Shown here: positions 40,601 through 54,188 of the stretch, in pieces
Numbering within the stretch: position 1 is the stretch's first letter
Layout: every line of letters begins with the position of its first letter
Assembly (NCBI GenBank): GCA_030248225.1
Contig: JASANE010003362.1
Span: forward strand, 54,573 to 118,572
Direction: 5' to 3'
DNA: 64,000 nucleotides
Origin: Trileptium ribeirensis
Taxonomy: Eukaryota; Nematoda; Enoplea; Enoplida; Thoracostomopsidae
The notes under the pieces: model-generated
Databases searched by the model: none
The model's input: the letters and a program-made list of their open reading frames with translations, nothing else
What the model was told of the DNA's origin: nothing
Translations under genes and position numbers: made by a program

Positions 40601-42640
40601 ACTTAGTTAATATTGAATCATTTGCTGATCACGACGCTGCATATCGCATTTCCCTACCTTGTGGCCTTCTGTAACCGGTATTGGTTATCTATACATATGC
40701 TTATGCACGCTGGATAGTGCGTACGTTGTTAGAGTTTTAATAGTTTTTTTAACAAGGTGCCACGTACGGCTAAAAAAAATTAAGAAACATTTTTTCAGTT
40801 GGAACTTTGTGTATACTATTGGATAGTAAAGCCATTGACTGGACAAATGTTTTTAGGCCGTTTTTTTCAGAGGGGTGTTTTGGGACTGGTAAGTGAGGTG
40901 TCAATTTTGTGAAATAATTTTTGCCGCAGGTCTTACAATTTGGCTTTTAGTTGTGGTCACACTGCAGCATTCTCTGTAGTGTGGAAGTGGTATTGTAAGA
41001 ATTGTTTTTTTGGCTTAAACAACCTCTAAAGATATTATGGTCTGCATGTAAAGATGGTATTAGCGTTTAAACACCTATGATAGGCTACTACGACAATAAT
41101 TGATTGGTTCAGATAGGTACAGTATAAAATGTGGGTATCTGAGATGATTAGTCTCTATACATTAAAATCAAACCCTTCTAACGGTTAATATTGTACAAGC
41201 AAAGCTTTTTTTTCTAAATTCAAGACGCTTACAGCTTTACTAAACGTGAGTAACATTGATTTTATGACCTAGGGAATTTAGACGTTTGTAATTAGAGAGA
41301 ATCATATTCGACTAGTTTTGCTGACCGGTTAGTCAGTTTGTTATAGTTTTTTTTCGTTAATTCTACGAAAAGACGCTACGAAGAATTATTGGTTTGATTT
41401 AATAGCCGAATACACATAGCCGCGTTGTTTTGATGATATGCATGCGACTATGCTTGTGGGCGTAGTGACTCATATATAACTGGGTATTCTAGGCACCCAA
41501 GACTGGTCGCTGCGATCGGTTGCCACGATTCAGCTTTTAGTGTGGATTAATTGGCGTTGAATGGTGGATGTAATCTTTCTTGTTTTGCTCCGGTTTGGTA
41601 CGGTAGTCTGTTGCTTGCTCTATTGGTTTATTCACTGGCGTTATATTTGCCGCCTGGGCCGGCACTCAGTTCGACGAATTCAGTCTGCTGGTACACGTGA
41701 GCATACGGGCTTATATTTCATTGGATAATAGTTATAAGAAAGGGGTACTTGTATTAACAAACTACGTTGCTTTATTGTTGTAGAAACGGAATTTCCCTAT
41801 AAAAAAATTTTTTTTAACGGCGTAGGTACACGTTGACAAATGGCGATGAGTTTCCACCAATATGATGTTTTTGGATGCTGGTTTTCAGTAGTTTTTGCAG
41901 TATATATAATTTTTTTGTTTGTTTGAAAACTGAACTATGAGAGTTTTGTTATTAGAGTAGTATAAGATAATTGGGTTGAGCATTACAGCTATAAAAACAT
42001 TAGCCCCAATATTTGTTGCCAGCGTTAATTAAAAATAGTTCCATAACATCAAATGGTGGGTAATTCGCTTTTGGCTTACCACACGCCACCTTGTTACGTA
42101 ATACTTTAATCCACTACATTTTTATGCAGTAACATTTTGGCATTTGTTGAATATGATCAGGCTTATTATTATCTTGTACAAATCGATGAATTACATTATT
42201 CATTTGTACAAATATCATCGCTGGAGCCCCGTTTTATCTACATTGTTGAAGGCCTTAATTTATTTTGTTTATTAATTTTTAAATGCAAGGTGCCCCTGGT
42301 GGGCCGTAAATTTAAATTTTTATATATTATTGAAATTTCAAGAGATCAAATTTTTGTTAGATATTAAACCCGCCAATTGTTATGATGCTCTAGACTTTTT
42401 CAATTATTTAGAAGTTTTACAAAATTTATTCTGTCCTGCAATAATATCAGCACCAATTTATTTAAATGTCGAATTTGCAGAACTGCGATTGCGTGGTATA
42501 GACCTGGAAATTTAAAAAGATTTGATCTTCTTGTAAATTCATAGAATTCTTACTGCACGAATTTTCGAAATATTATTATATGAGCAAACTGCAGTTATTT
42601 TTGTAAATTCTCGGACCTTAAGCCTATTGTCTGGATCTAG
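37610..42640. other. Long intergenic stretch, no supported gene
   Basis: AT-rich. TATA-like sequences occur at 41121 (CAGTATAAAATG) and 41473 (CATATATAACTGGG), the second followed by GCTGCGATCGG, resembling the promoter at 42659. Short open frames here have no codon signal I trust. Confidence 0.4.
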
Positions 42641-42658
42641 CTAGTCTGGATTTGGGAG

Positions 42659-42720
42659 TATATAAAGCTGAGGTTTCCTTCGATCAGCGAGTCAGTCGCG
42701 ATCGGAGATCTCAGAGTAAG
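42659..42720 (+). promoter_or_regulatory. Core promoter with TATA, initiator and adjacent 5' splice site
   Basis: TATATAAAG at 42659-42667 is followed by TCAGTC (42692-42697), an arthropod-type initiator at the correct distance. Then GATCGGAGATC and a strong donor CAGA/GTAAGT at about 42716 follow. This would make a very short first exon. The transcribed product is unknown; a retroelement LTR or a noncoding RNA gene are both possible. Confidence 0.45.
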
Positions 42721-42862
42721 TGTCGTTTATTGTCTAATTTATTTCTTAGCGTACAAGCCACACGGTACCTTGTTATCTAACACTGTACTAGCTAGGCAGT
42801 AGTTACATAAAGCTAAGACTTAGCGCTGATTCCGAGTTTAAGAAAAATTTGGGGTCTATTGA

Positions 42863-43056
42863 GAGCAGACGGGCTGCTCCGAAAAATTTTCTATTGAGAG
42901 CACAGGGGTGCTCCATATACTAGTGGGTCTTTGAGAGCACACGGGGTGCTCCACATTTTCTTTGGTTATTGAGAGCAGAGGGCTGCTCCGGAAAAATTTC
43001 TTCTTGAGAGCAGAGGGCTGCTCCAAAAATTTTCTATTGAGAGCACAGGGGTGCTC
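42863..43056 (+). repeat. Six tandem short hairpins with compensatory changes
   Basis: Six inverted repeats at about 35-38 bp spacing: GAGCAG/CTGCTC at 42863, 42973 and 43008, and GAGCAC/GTGCTC at 42898, 42935 and 43041. The loop-closing base pair is G-C in three and C-G in three, so the stem is preserved while the sequence changes. Two further GGATC..GATCC inverted repeats with a shared CCACCTTGT follow at 43108 and 43171. All lie just downstream of the promoter at 42659. Confidence 0.75.
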
Positions 43057-43573
43057 CGATAAATTTTATTGACTAGGTTGGGCTAAGCTTAAGTCAAAGC
43101 TTATGCCGGATCAGAGGATCCACCTTGTGGTTCATAAAGTTTGCTGCAGTACTAATATTAATTTATTATTTGGATCTTCAGATCCACCTTGTCAATTCAA
43201 ATAATTCATTACCTTATTGCCGTACTACTATTTATTTTAGTGATATTAAGTTAGGTGCTTATTATTTGTGTAGTAAGTGAAGTCCTAGGTTCCGAGTGCT
43301 AACCATTACACAAGGCCATCGAGAAACATTGAAAAGTTTTATAATCATTAGGACTCGCTTTGCTACAATATATTTAGCAATAATTTAATTAATAACTAAG
43401 CCGACTACAACGTTACCAGAACATTTAGATAGAGACAATATATATAGCGGCTCGTACATTTACCGAACAGTTTCAAAAAATTTACTCCCCAATAAGGAAC
43501 ATTTAAAGATTAACACGTGTGAAGTAGAAATTTTTCTAATTAATGTAGCCTACTAAGATAGTTCAAATATCTA

Positions 43574-46341
43574 AATGACATGAATTTCGTCAAGGACAGT
43601 TTTCCACAGTGAAACTGAAACGTAAAAACCTATTTGTTCCTTATATCCACTGATTTGGCACTACATATTTTGTTATTGCCAGGAATATTATTCCTCACAA
43701 ATGACATGAATTTCGTCAAGGACAGTTTTCCACAGTGAAACTGAAACGTAAAAACCCATTCGTTCCTTATATCCACTGATTTGGCACTACATATTTTGTT
43801 ATTGCCAGGAATATTATTCCTCACAAATGACATGAATTTCGTCAAGGACAGTTTTCCACAGCGAACCTGAAACGTAAAAACCCATTTGTTCCTTATATCC
43901 ACTGATTTGGCACTATATATTTTGTTATTGCCAAGAATATTATTCCTCATAACTGACATAAATTTCGTCAAGGACAGTCTTGCACAGTGAAACTGAAACG
44001 TAAAAACCTATTTGTTCCTTATATCCACTGATTTGGCACTATATATTTTGTTATTGCCAGGAATATTATTCCTCATAAATGACATAAATTTCGTCAAGGA
44101 CAGTTTTCCACAGTGAAACTGAAACGTAAAACCTATTTGTTCCTTATATCCACTGATTTGGCACTATATATTTTGTTATTGCCAGGAATATTATTCCTCA
44201 TAAATGACATGAATTTCGTCAAGGACAGTTTTCCACAGTGAAACTGAAACGTAAAAACCCATTCGTTCCTTATATCCACTGATTTGGCACTACATATTTT
44301 GTTATTGCCAGGAATATTATTCCTCACAAATGACATGAATTTCGTCAAGGACAGTTTTCCACAGTGAAACTGAAACGTAAAAACCCATTTGTTCCTTATA
44401 TCCACTGATTTGGCACTACATATTTTGTTATTGCCAGGAATATTATTCCTCATAAATGACATGAATTTCGTCAAGGACAGTTTTCCACAGTGAAACTGAA
44501 ACGTAAAAACCCATTTGTTCCTTATATCCACTGATTTGGCACTACATATTTTGTTATTGCCAGGAATATTATTCCTCATAAATGCCATGAATTTCGTCAA
44601 GGACAGTTTTCCACAGTGAAACTGAAACGTAAAAACCTATTTGTTCCTTATATCCACTGATTTGGCACTACATATTTTGTTATTGCCAGGAATATTATTC
44701 CTCATAAATGACATTAATTTCGTCAAGGACAGTTTTCCACAGTGAAACTGAAACGTAAAAACCCATTTGTTCCTTATATCCACTGATTTGGCACTATATA
44801 TTTTGTTATTGCCAGGAATATTATTCCTCATAAATGACATGAATTTCGTCAAGGACAGTTTTCCACAGTAAAACTGAAACGTAAAAACCCATTTGTTCCT
44901 TATATCCACTGATTTGGCACTACATATTTTGTTATTGCCAGGAATATTATTCCTCATAAATGACATGAATTTCGTCAAGGACAGTTTTCCACAGTGAAAC
45001 TGAAACGTAAAAACCTATTTGTTCCTTATATCCACTGATTTGGCACTACATATTTTGTTATTGCCAGGAATATTATTCCTCATAAATGACATGAATTTCG
45101 TCAAGGACAGTTTTCCACAGTGAAACTGAAACGTAAAAACCCATTTGTTCCTTATATCCACTGATTTGGCACTATATATTTTGTTATTGCCAGGAATATT
45201 ATTCCTCATAAATGACATGAATTTCGTCAAGGACAGTTTTCCACAGAGAAACTGAAACGTAAAAACCCATTTGTTCCTTATATCCACTGATTTGGCACTA
45301 TATATTTTGTTATTGCCAGGAATATTATTCCTCATAAATGACATGAATTTCGTCAAGGACAGTTTTTCACAGTGAAACTGAAACGTAAAAACCCATTTGT
45401 TCCTTAAATCCACTGATTTGGCACTACATAATTTGTTATTGCCAGGAATATTATTCCTCATAAATGACATGAATTTCGTCAAGGACAGTTTTCCACAGTG
45501 AAACTGAAACGTAAAAACCCATTTGTTCCTTATATCCACTGATTTGGCACTATATATTTTGTTATTGCCAGGAATATTATTCCTCATAAATGACATGAAT
45601 TTCGTCAAGGACAGTTTTCCACAGTGAAACTGAAACGTAAAAACCCATTTGTTCCTTATATCCACTGATTTGGCACTATATATTTTGTTATTGCCAGGAA
45701 TATTATTCCTCATAAATGACATGAATTTCGTCAAGGACAGTTTTCCACAGTGAAACTGAAACGTAAAAACCTATTTGTTCCTTATATCCACTGATTTGGC
45801 ACTACATATTTTGTTATTGCCAGGAATATTATTCCTCATAAATGACATGAATTTCGTCAAGGACAGTTTTCCACAGTGAAACTGAAACGTAAAAACCTAT
45901 TTGTTCCTTATATCCACTGATTTGGCACTATATATTTTGTTATTGCCAGGAATATTATTCCTCATAAATGACATGAATTTCGTCAAGGACAGTTTTCCAC
46001 AGTGAAACTGAAACGTAAAAACCCATTTGTTCCTTATATCCACTGATTTGGCACTATATATTTTGTTATTGCCAGGAATATTATTCCTCATAAATGACAT
46101 GAATTTCGTCAAGGACAGTTTTCCACAGAGAAACTGAAACGTAAAAACCCATTTGTTCCTTATATCCACTGATTTGGCACTATATATTTTGTTATTGCCA
46201 GGAATATTATTCCTCATAAATGACATGAATTTCGTCAAGGACAGTTTTCCACAGTGAAACTGAAACGTAAAAACCCATTTGTTCCTTATATCCACTGATT
46301 TGGCACTATATATTTTGTTTTGCCAGGAATATTATTCCTCA
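43574..46341. repeat. 126-bp satellite array, about 22 copies
   Basis: Units of 126 bp begin AAATGACATGAATTTCGTC and end GCCAGGAATATTATTCCTCA; the repeat of this start at 43700 and 43826 gives the period. The end of each unit holds the palindrome GGAATATTATTCC. Copies differ at few positions, for example C/T in CCCATTTG and C/T in ACTA(C/T)ATATT. One unit (near 44130) and the last (near 46320) have a missing base. Because 126 is divisible by 3, long minus-strand frames run through it; these are not called as genes. Confidence 0.97.
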
Positions 46342-47023
46342 AATCGCGGCCGATTTCCTTAGAGGTGTGAACCAAAGAAGCGTGGTGTCTAATTATGGTA
46401 GGTCATATCGAGCCGTCGAATGTGAGATTTTCGAAGAACGATCGGTCAAGCGCAGCGCTGATTTGAAGAAATCCTTTTATCATGTACTAAAGGCAATAAA
46501 TATGTTTCGTGGCTCGGAAAGGTTGAGGTTTTACAGGAATTATATGTAGTTACATGAATTTTATTGTCTACAAAACTTAGCTGATTTAATACAATAAAGA
46601 AGTGAAATATTGTTTGAGTATTGCCTGGCTGCTGCGACTTCATGAGAACTAGGGCAAAATACTGATTGAAGGAGGCGTCACGCGTGCTTCCAGCAAATAT
46701 GTCTGCGGTGACTATGTAGGTCTCTCTCCATAAATCTGCCAAGTTGACCAGTTGTGTATATATTTGTGTATAAACATGTTTCGGGTACGCACGTTTAGAT
46801 CGACCCTCAACGAGAAATGTACGAAGCCAGTCAAACCTATATGTATACATGGACTCATTGTGACCAGCTTGCATATAACAATACTACAGGTGTACGATGT
46901 ACTCCGTCCTGTCGTCCCGCTGCCCAGATTTTTTGATCGTACTGCCCTCGTCTTCTCCTCCTTATTTTTTCGATCGTACTGCACTTTGTGCCCTTCAGAT
47001 TGTTTCCGCGTTTGTGCGCTTGG

Positions 47024-47410
47024 CACCGCTGTAAGATATTTTGTTTCTAGGATATCGTAAACGCGGTGTTTGATATATGGAAACTATGGTTTTCAATAAA
47101 ACACCATTTATTAAAAATATTTATGGGGTTTAGACAGGAGATTTATAGGGTATAGGCCATAGGTGTCGATGATGGAGGCGTTACTAATAAAAGTCGGACC
47201 CCTAAACTCAGATATGGCGCTCCCTAAGAAGGCTTTGCCACCCCATTTTTCGCATTTACGCCAATGGCAACGTTGTGAGATATTTTGTATCCATGATATC
47301 GTAAACACTGGGATTGATATATAGAAGCTAATAGGTTTTCAATTAAACACGATTTATATGGGATCAGATCGGGGTTGCCACTTAGGGTCGGACCCCTCAA
47401 GTCAAATCTA
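47024..47410. repeat. Imperfect duplication
   Basis: A segment with AGATATTTTGT...GATATCGTAAAC, then TTGATATATAGAAGC-like sequence, occurs at 47024-47110 and 47267-47360. GTCGGACCCCT is repeated at 47194 and 47386. Degraded, no coding frame. Confidence 0.6.
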
Positions 47411-49039
47411 CGCCACTCCTTTGCCCACCGCCGCGCGTGTAAAGCACGCGTAAACTTTTCAGATAAAATTGACAAAAATTGGGAAAATGTTCCAAAAATT
47501 ATCAAAAACTGAGGAGTAAAATCGGAAAAAATTTATGAGTTTCTGAAATTTTCAAAAATTTATACCCCCCCTTACTATCATCCTTCTCCGCTGAGACCAT
47601 ATACTACCTCGAAGACGGCGGACCTTCAACAGCTATTGTTTTAGGCCCTAACCTGTGGCTCTCGGTAGTAAACTTACCAAAACTTAGAGCAGGCTCATCA
47701 TTTCCCTGCCAAGTGCGCTTTCGCTTAGCGAAATTAATGTATAGTAGCACTTATAACATTGTAATTCGTGATCACTAGATAGTATAAATATCTATCATCA
47801 GTGTCTCTTCGTCTTAAATTTGAGCGAGAGAAATTCTGTATTTTAAATGCTATAAGCATACATATGCATGCACGCTTTACTGTTTTGTCGGTTTAAATTT
47901 CATCAAATACACCTCAACAAAGATGTGCTTTGGTTGTTTTAGAGAAAGAAACGTTTTTTTGTTTCTGAAGATAGTTAAAAATATATTTGTCCATTATCGT
48001 TTTGCCATTATAACGTTATCTGCTGTCGTTCGTTAGTTTAACTATATATCAAATTATACGTTTTAAAATTTCTAATATATTCATATGAATTTCTTAACTA
48101 AATGTGTTTTTTAAGTGTAAAAATGTTATAAGTTACTGTTATTACGTTTTGCTAAGACATATATATTAGTTACTATGTTTTAGGTTACTGTGAGTTTGTT
48201 ACTGTGGCCTTTTACATTTGATGCAGAGGGTTTGGAATTCAGATCTGACACAGGGATTTATAATGGAAAATCTAATATTTTTGCAGTTTATAAAGATTGT
48301 TGTTATATGTTTAGGCCTAGCCGATTTGAAAAATACCTTTCGGCTCGGCTACCTTGTCCGGAGAATGTATCTTTTAACGGCGGAAGTGAAATGCATGCCA
48401 TGTCATTCTCGATATAATACGCCTTAGTTTTAGCCTAAGCTAAAGTCCCTATATGAGCCATGTACTAAGCCCAAGCCTAAGTCGAGATCTTCCCCCCAAA
48501 CTCCCCGCTCTAAGCTGTTCTTTTTTTAACGTTATAACGTCCGGCCTCTAAAGGTGACATCGGCCCCTGGTCCGATAATCCTGATTCCCGTAGTTACAGC
48601 AACACTTTTGGTACCATTTGACTAAGCGGAGCAATGCGGTTCTTAAAATGTCTATTTTGACATATTTCTGAAGCTGCTCCTCATTTTTTCAACTTTTTGC
48701 TTACAATTTTGTAACAGCTGTAAATGTAGTTGTAATTATTTTTCAGGTTCCTAAACACGATTAAAAACCATGCCTATATGAGCTGAGCCGAAGGGAAGCA
48801 ATGTCATTCTTCTATCTATTCAACTGCTAGTTATCGGCCTGGTGGCTAGCTAAAATGACCCTTAAAGTAGCACATCAAAAAAGGATAACATACTAGTTAA
48901 CGTAATAAATTACAAAAAGTGAGCGGAACGATAGGCAAAGTATTTGGTGTCTTATTTGTGTATACATGCATTTCAACTAAATATTTAGTCAATTTATAAT
49001 AAGTATCACGTTTCAGATTGCTGCCAAATCTACCATACA
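47411..49039. other. Intergenic, no gene seen
   Basis: AT-rich sequence with no supported coding or RNA feature. Confidence 0.4.
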
Positions 49040-49660
49040 AAAAGTACTAATTATATAGTAATATTAACTAATTAGCTAATTAATTAACTAATTAGAACCC
49101 ATGATAAAATCATAGAGCTTAAAAAGCCACATATTCATGATCAGCGGCATCGAACCCCCGAGCTCAAAAAATTTGCAATTATTAGGCGATTTTAAAATTT
49201 GCATAAATTTACCACATTAGCTAATTAATTAACTAATTAGCTATATGACCAAGTTTTAGAGCTTTAGGAATGTCATATTCGTGATCAGCGGCATAGAAAA
49301 CTCACATATGCAATTCATTTTTCATTTTTGAACACTGAAAATTTTCAAACAATTAGCTTACAAATAATTATGATGTAATTAGATAATTAACTAATTAATT
49401 AGCATGCTTTTAACTTCCTCGAATAATAAATAACACACCAGATTCATAATAAGCATGGGAAGATGTAGTATATGCACCAAAATTATAGCTTTACACTAGT
49501 TATTCACTGAAAAATATGCAATTTTTATTTGGAAATGTTAAAAATAGGCTAACTGGCTTAACTAATTAGTTAACTAAAAAGCTTAAATAATTTTGACAAA
49601 AACTACATGTCGGATATTAGCTTTTCAAACAAAATTTTTTTAAATCGGCCCAGTAGTTAT
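49040..49660. repeat. Degenerate tandem repeat, about 155-bp period
   Basis: The palindromic run TTAGCTAATTAATTAACTAA recurs near 49066, 49216 and, degraded, 49380. ATATTCATGATCAGCGGCAT recurs at 49130, 49286 and, degraded, near 49440. The region ends with AAATCGGCCCAG, shared with the array at 33970-34520. Confidence 0.6.
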
Positions 49661-49794
49661 TGCGGAGTTCAACGGACGGACGGAAAGACAGTGCCGATTT
49701 TCCACTCTCACGAAAACAAAAATGCTTCACTTCGCTCTGCTCAAAAAGCAACGTTATACTATACACATAAGTATTTTCAGAATAAGGTCACATA

Positions 49795-50450
49795 AAGTAT
49801 TTATGATTAAGTTGAAAATTGGACCATGATGACACAGCGATCAGAGTAAGTGTCACATAATATGTATATATCAGTAAGTTAAAAAATTGGACACTGACGA
49901 CATAGCGATTACAATAAGTGTCACATAAAATATTTATGAGTAACTTAAAGAACGTACCCTAATGACACAGCGACCAGAATAAGTGTCACACAATATATAG
50001 GTTAGGTAAAAAATGGACTCAGATGACACAGAGACCATAATAAATGTCACATACAATATTTTAGACCGTGACGACACAGTGATCAGAATAAGTGTCACAT
50101 AAAACATTCATGAGTAAGTTAAAATGAATCCAGATGACGCAGCTATCATAACAAGTGTCACATAACATATATATGAGTAAGCCAAAAATTGGACCCTGAC
50201 AACACAGCGATCAGATTAAGTGTTCCTCCAAAATAGTTATGAGTACGTTCAAAAATTGGAAACTGAAGACACAACGACCAGATTAAGTGTCACATAAAAT
50301 AGGTATAAGTAAGGCCTAACATTGTACACAGATAACACTGAAACCAGACTATGTGTCACAAAATATTTAAGAGTAAGTTAGAAATTTGACCCTGATGAAC
50401 AGCGATCAGAATGAGTAGCACATAAAATATTTGAGTAAGTTATGCATCAT
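49795..50450. repeat. 62-65-bp minisatellite, first block
   Basis: About ten degenerate units built on GACACAGCGATCAGA and AAGTGTCACATAAAATA. Further blocks of the same unit lie at 50990-51404 and 54189-54300; the last two are parted by a LINE insertion. Confidence 0.85.
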
Positions 50451-50989
50451 TTACGGTAAGATGCGTGCGCCAGGGCCAAATTATGTCACGCGTCTAACTC
50501 AACTAGTTTGGGTGAACTATAGCTTAGCTGGACTACTATGGTACATTTTTGTAGCTTAGCTAGTCTTATTGTGACAAACAGGGAGCTTAGCTGGGCTCTA
50601 CGTGACAAACGGAGCGTCCGGCTGAACTGTCGATTGAGAAATTATATTTAGTATTGTGCTTAATGTAATAGCATTTGGTTCTATAGTATTTTCACATTAG
50701 TTCTAAGTTATTTGTTTTAATATATACAATTAACGTTTGAAGCTGTATACCGATTTTGGGCATTATTTAGATACGTATAAAAAACGTAATGTTCTCGTAC
50801 TAAATAGTCTCTGGCTTAAGTTATAGGGCTCGGCTGAACGCCTCGAGACAAAAGCACAGTTAGGCTCGACACTCGATGACAAATGCATAGCCTAGCTAGG
50901 TTATACAAAATTTTAATAGTCGAGCTGGACTGTATGCGTGGCATAGTAGCTAGCCCATTTGAACGCGCGACATAATTAGGACCATGCGC

Positions 50990-51404
50990 ACGCATCTTAT
51001 TGTGAATGATGCATTAAAATTAGACCCTGATGACACCTCGATTAAAGTGTCACATAAAATATTTGTGAGTAATTTAAAATTTTTACTCTGATGAACAGCG
51101 ACTAGAATGAGTACAAAATAAATATTGGACGTGATTACACAGCAATCATAATAAGTGTCACATAAGAAATATGAGTAAGTTAAAAAATTGTACCATGACG
51201 ACGCAACGACTGAAACAAGGGTCACTAAATGTTAATGGATAAGTTAAAAATGTACTCAGATGATGCACGACCACAATAAGTGTCTCATAAAATATTCATG
51301 AGTAAGTTAAAAATTCGAAGTGTCACACAAAATATTTATGAATAAATGAAAAAAATTAAATCGTGTATACACAGCGATCAAAATGAGTGGCACATAAAAT
51401 ATTT
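50990..51404. repeat. 62-65-bp minisatellite, second block
   Basis: The same AAGTGTCACATAAAATA unit as at 49795. The first and second blocks are separated by about 540 bp holding its own minor repeat of TTAGCTGG and GTGACAAAC motifs (50510-50640). Confidence 0.8.
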
Positions 51405-54188
51405 TTCGGAAAGATAGGCAACATTCGAGAAGTGGAGGTGTAGCTCTGTCCGTGAAAACCGCAATGGCCGTGAGCGAGGTTTCTAATAACACATCACATA
51501 TGGACCTTGAAATTATTGCTGTAGACTTACTTATTCCTAGCAAACATCGGATCGTGTGCTGTTATCGCCCACCAAACAACAATATTGACTGCGTTTCTAG
51601 TATGATCATCTCGTTTAGGTTATTTTGCGATATTTCCTGACCAATAATACTTGTTGGTGATTTCAATCTCCCTGATATTGACTGGCTAAATTACTCTTGG
51701 CTATATAACCCTCTTAATGACTTATACATGAACGGTATTATGGAAATTGGCTTGGAACAACTGGTAACGTTTCCTACAAACGCTAACAATATACTTGATC
51801 TGGTCTTAACAACATCGTCAGTTAATATTCCTATTGTTGAGAAAGGCGAAGGCTTTCTGTGTTCCGACCACGATGCAGTTTAGTTTTCATTAATTGGTAA
51901 TTTTTGTAGTGACTCTACAAATCTGCAGTCAAATTTTGACTATAAAAATTCTAATTTTAATGATTTGAAACATTATTTGAACTGTGTTGACTGGGAAGAT
52001 GCATTATAAGCTGCCCATAGTGCGGAAGAAAAATGGAACTGTTTTTATAATATTTTGTACAATGCGTGTTTATTGTTTGTCCCCACAAAAATCAAACATT
52101 TCTGTGAAACAAAAATATCCTGATTATATAAAAAATTATTTCAAGGAAAAGGGTACTTTGGAGACTTTCGAAGAAGTTCGGTGATTTTCTACCTATAAAT
52201 TGTGGAGCCGGAAATGCTCTAAAGCTATTTTGAAATTTCAGAGAAACAAAGAGCCAAAATATTAACCTCAGGCGATAAAAATAAACTTTACAAATACGTT
52301 AATAACATGTGTTTTAGAAAAGGAGGCATAAGTATGTTGAACAGCCCCAAGGAGAACTGATCTTCGACGACGAGGCCTGCCCAAAATTTTTAGAAAACAC
52401 TTTTTCTAGTGTTTTCACCACAGATGATGAGCATTTGCCTTATAATAATAATTCATCAAACGTTAAATTGAGCTGGATTTCGCTCACTCCCGCAGTAGTA
52501 CATAAATACATGGGTAAATTGAAAAGGAAGCAGAATCACGCACCCGATGGATTCACCCAGTATTTTTGAAGGAGTTGCGATATTATGCTCTGTTTCCTTT
52601 TGTCTCACATTTTTTGAGCAGTCGTTTATCAATGGTATTCTACCAAGTATTTGAATACATTCTTATATTATTGCTATATTTAAAAAAGCATTTGCGCCAA
52701 ATCCATTAAACTACAGACCAATTTCTCTAGTTTCTAACTGCCGTAAGCTAATGGAATCCATAATTAATGACAAGCTTACAGATCACTTAACGTCAAATGA
52801 ACTGTTACCAGAAAACCAGCACAGGTTTTAGGTGAAACGATCTACGTGTACACAACTACTAGAATGTATTAATGACTGGTGTATATCACTTGATATCGGA
52901 AATTCAGTAGCCATAACATATATAGACTTTGCTAAAGCTTTTGCCAGTGTCTCACATGTAAAATTGATAAGCAAGTTTTCTAATTTCAGTATATCCAATC
53001 ATCTAAAAACTAGATTGTTTCATTTCTAACAAATCGCAAGTCGCGTGTAAAAGCAAACAACTTTTTTCACCTTCTGGTGTTCCACAAAGAAGTGTCCTCG
53101 CACCAACCGTATTCTTGTTATATATAAATGATATTGTTAATAACTTGTCTAATATTTTTTCTAAAATATATGCGGATGATGTGAAATTCTACATGCATTG
53201 TACTCCGACGAATAATGATAGTGCAAACATGTATTTGCAAGACGCACTTACTCGTATCGAAAGCTGGTCTAAAAATGGCACCATCCCATATCTGCGCCAA
53301 AATGCAAACTTGTTTCTCTCGGAAATAGTAACCGAATCAGTCAATATTTTATTGACGGGTACAGTGTGCCATATGCATTCAAATGCAATGATTTAGGTGT
53401 TTATATTAATAAAATTTTAAAAAGCACCTCTCATTGCAGAAAGATCTCATCTAAATCATAAGCATACAGCATCATATTATTCCGCTGTTCCACGGCGACA
53501 GACTGCTCTGGTTTGATTCACGCATACATTTCGTACGTAATTCCATTTAGAATACGCGTGTCCGGTTTGGTTGAGATGCTCTATTGGAGATATTGATATG
53601 AACGAACGAGTACAACGCCATTTTACGCGACGACTTTTCGCTAGGCTTATATGGCAGCATACAGATTATACTGAAAGGATTAAGAAACTTAATTTTGAAC
53701 CACTAAATTAAGGAGGTTGCAGCTTGACCTAATAATGGTATATAAAATACTTCATAATTAAACTGACACTTGTGGTGATTGGGTTCATACGTCCGCTTTA
53801 CCGACCACTAGAGGCCATGCCAAAAAGCTGGTTAAAATGAAATTTAAGATTAACCATTAAAACACTCACTTGCCATAAGGGTTATTAATGTGTGGAATTC
53901 GCTGTCAGAAATGAATTGTCAGAATCTGTTGGTAACAAAAATCTTCTGAACGCTCCAAACGCTAAACAATTCAAACACAACTTAAACAGGTTGACCGAAC
54001 TCGTTTTTGCTTTATGACATACACATATAGTCAGTTGTAAGAGGGTACGCGTGATTAGTCTTTATTGGTTGACGCAATGGTTTTTATTTGTTGTGACAAT
54101 AATAGCAATATTTAGTTTTAATTTTGACATGTATGTATAAAATATACGCAGTGATAAGCCAATAAAATTTTGTTTTGTTTGTTTGTTT
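51405..54188 (+). pseudogene. Degraded CR1/Jockey-type non-LTR retrotransposon (LINE)
   Basis: Broken frames in order. Endonuclease (51430-51890): CCYRPPNNN, LVGDFNLPDIDW and SDHDAV motifs. Reverse transcriptase (52660-53200): NYRPISLVSNCRKLME, YIDFAKAFASVSH, FLLYINDIV and YADDVKFY. C-terminal segment (about 53690-53880): TTRGHAKKLVK, as in CR1/L2-type elements. It ends in AATAAAATTTTG and a TTTG repeat at 54161-54188. Many stops (for example 51638, 52830) and frameshifts show it is dead. The 5' end is truncated inside the endonuclease. It interrupts the minisatellite: the array unit stops at 51404 and resumes at 54189. Confidence 0.88.

Noticed and set aside
43630..46295. Minus-strand frames of 113-239 codons made of 42-residue repeats
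   Set aside because: They arise because the satellite unit is 126 bp. Stops fall wherever one C/T variant makes TAG, and a missing base ends another run. No start context, promoter or codon signal.
43574..46341. Heat-shock-element reading of GGAATATTATTCC
   Set aside because: The spacing between GAA and TTC is five bases, not the two needed.
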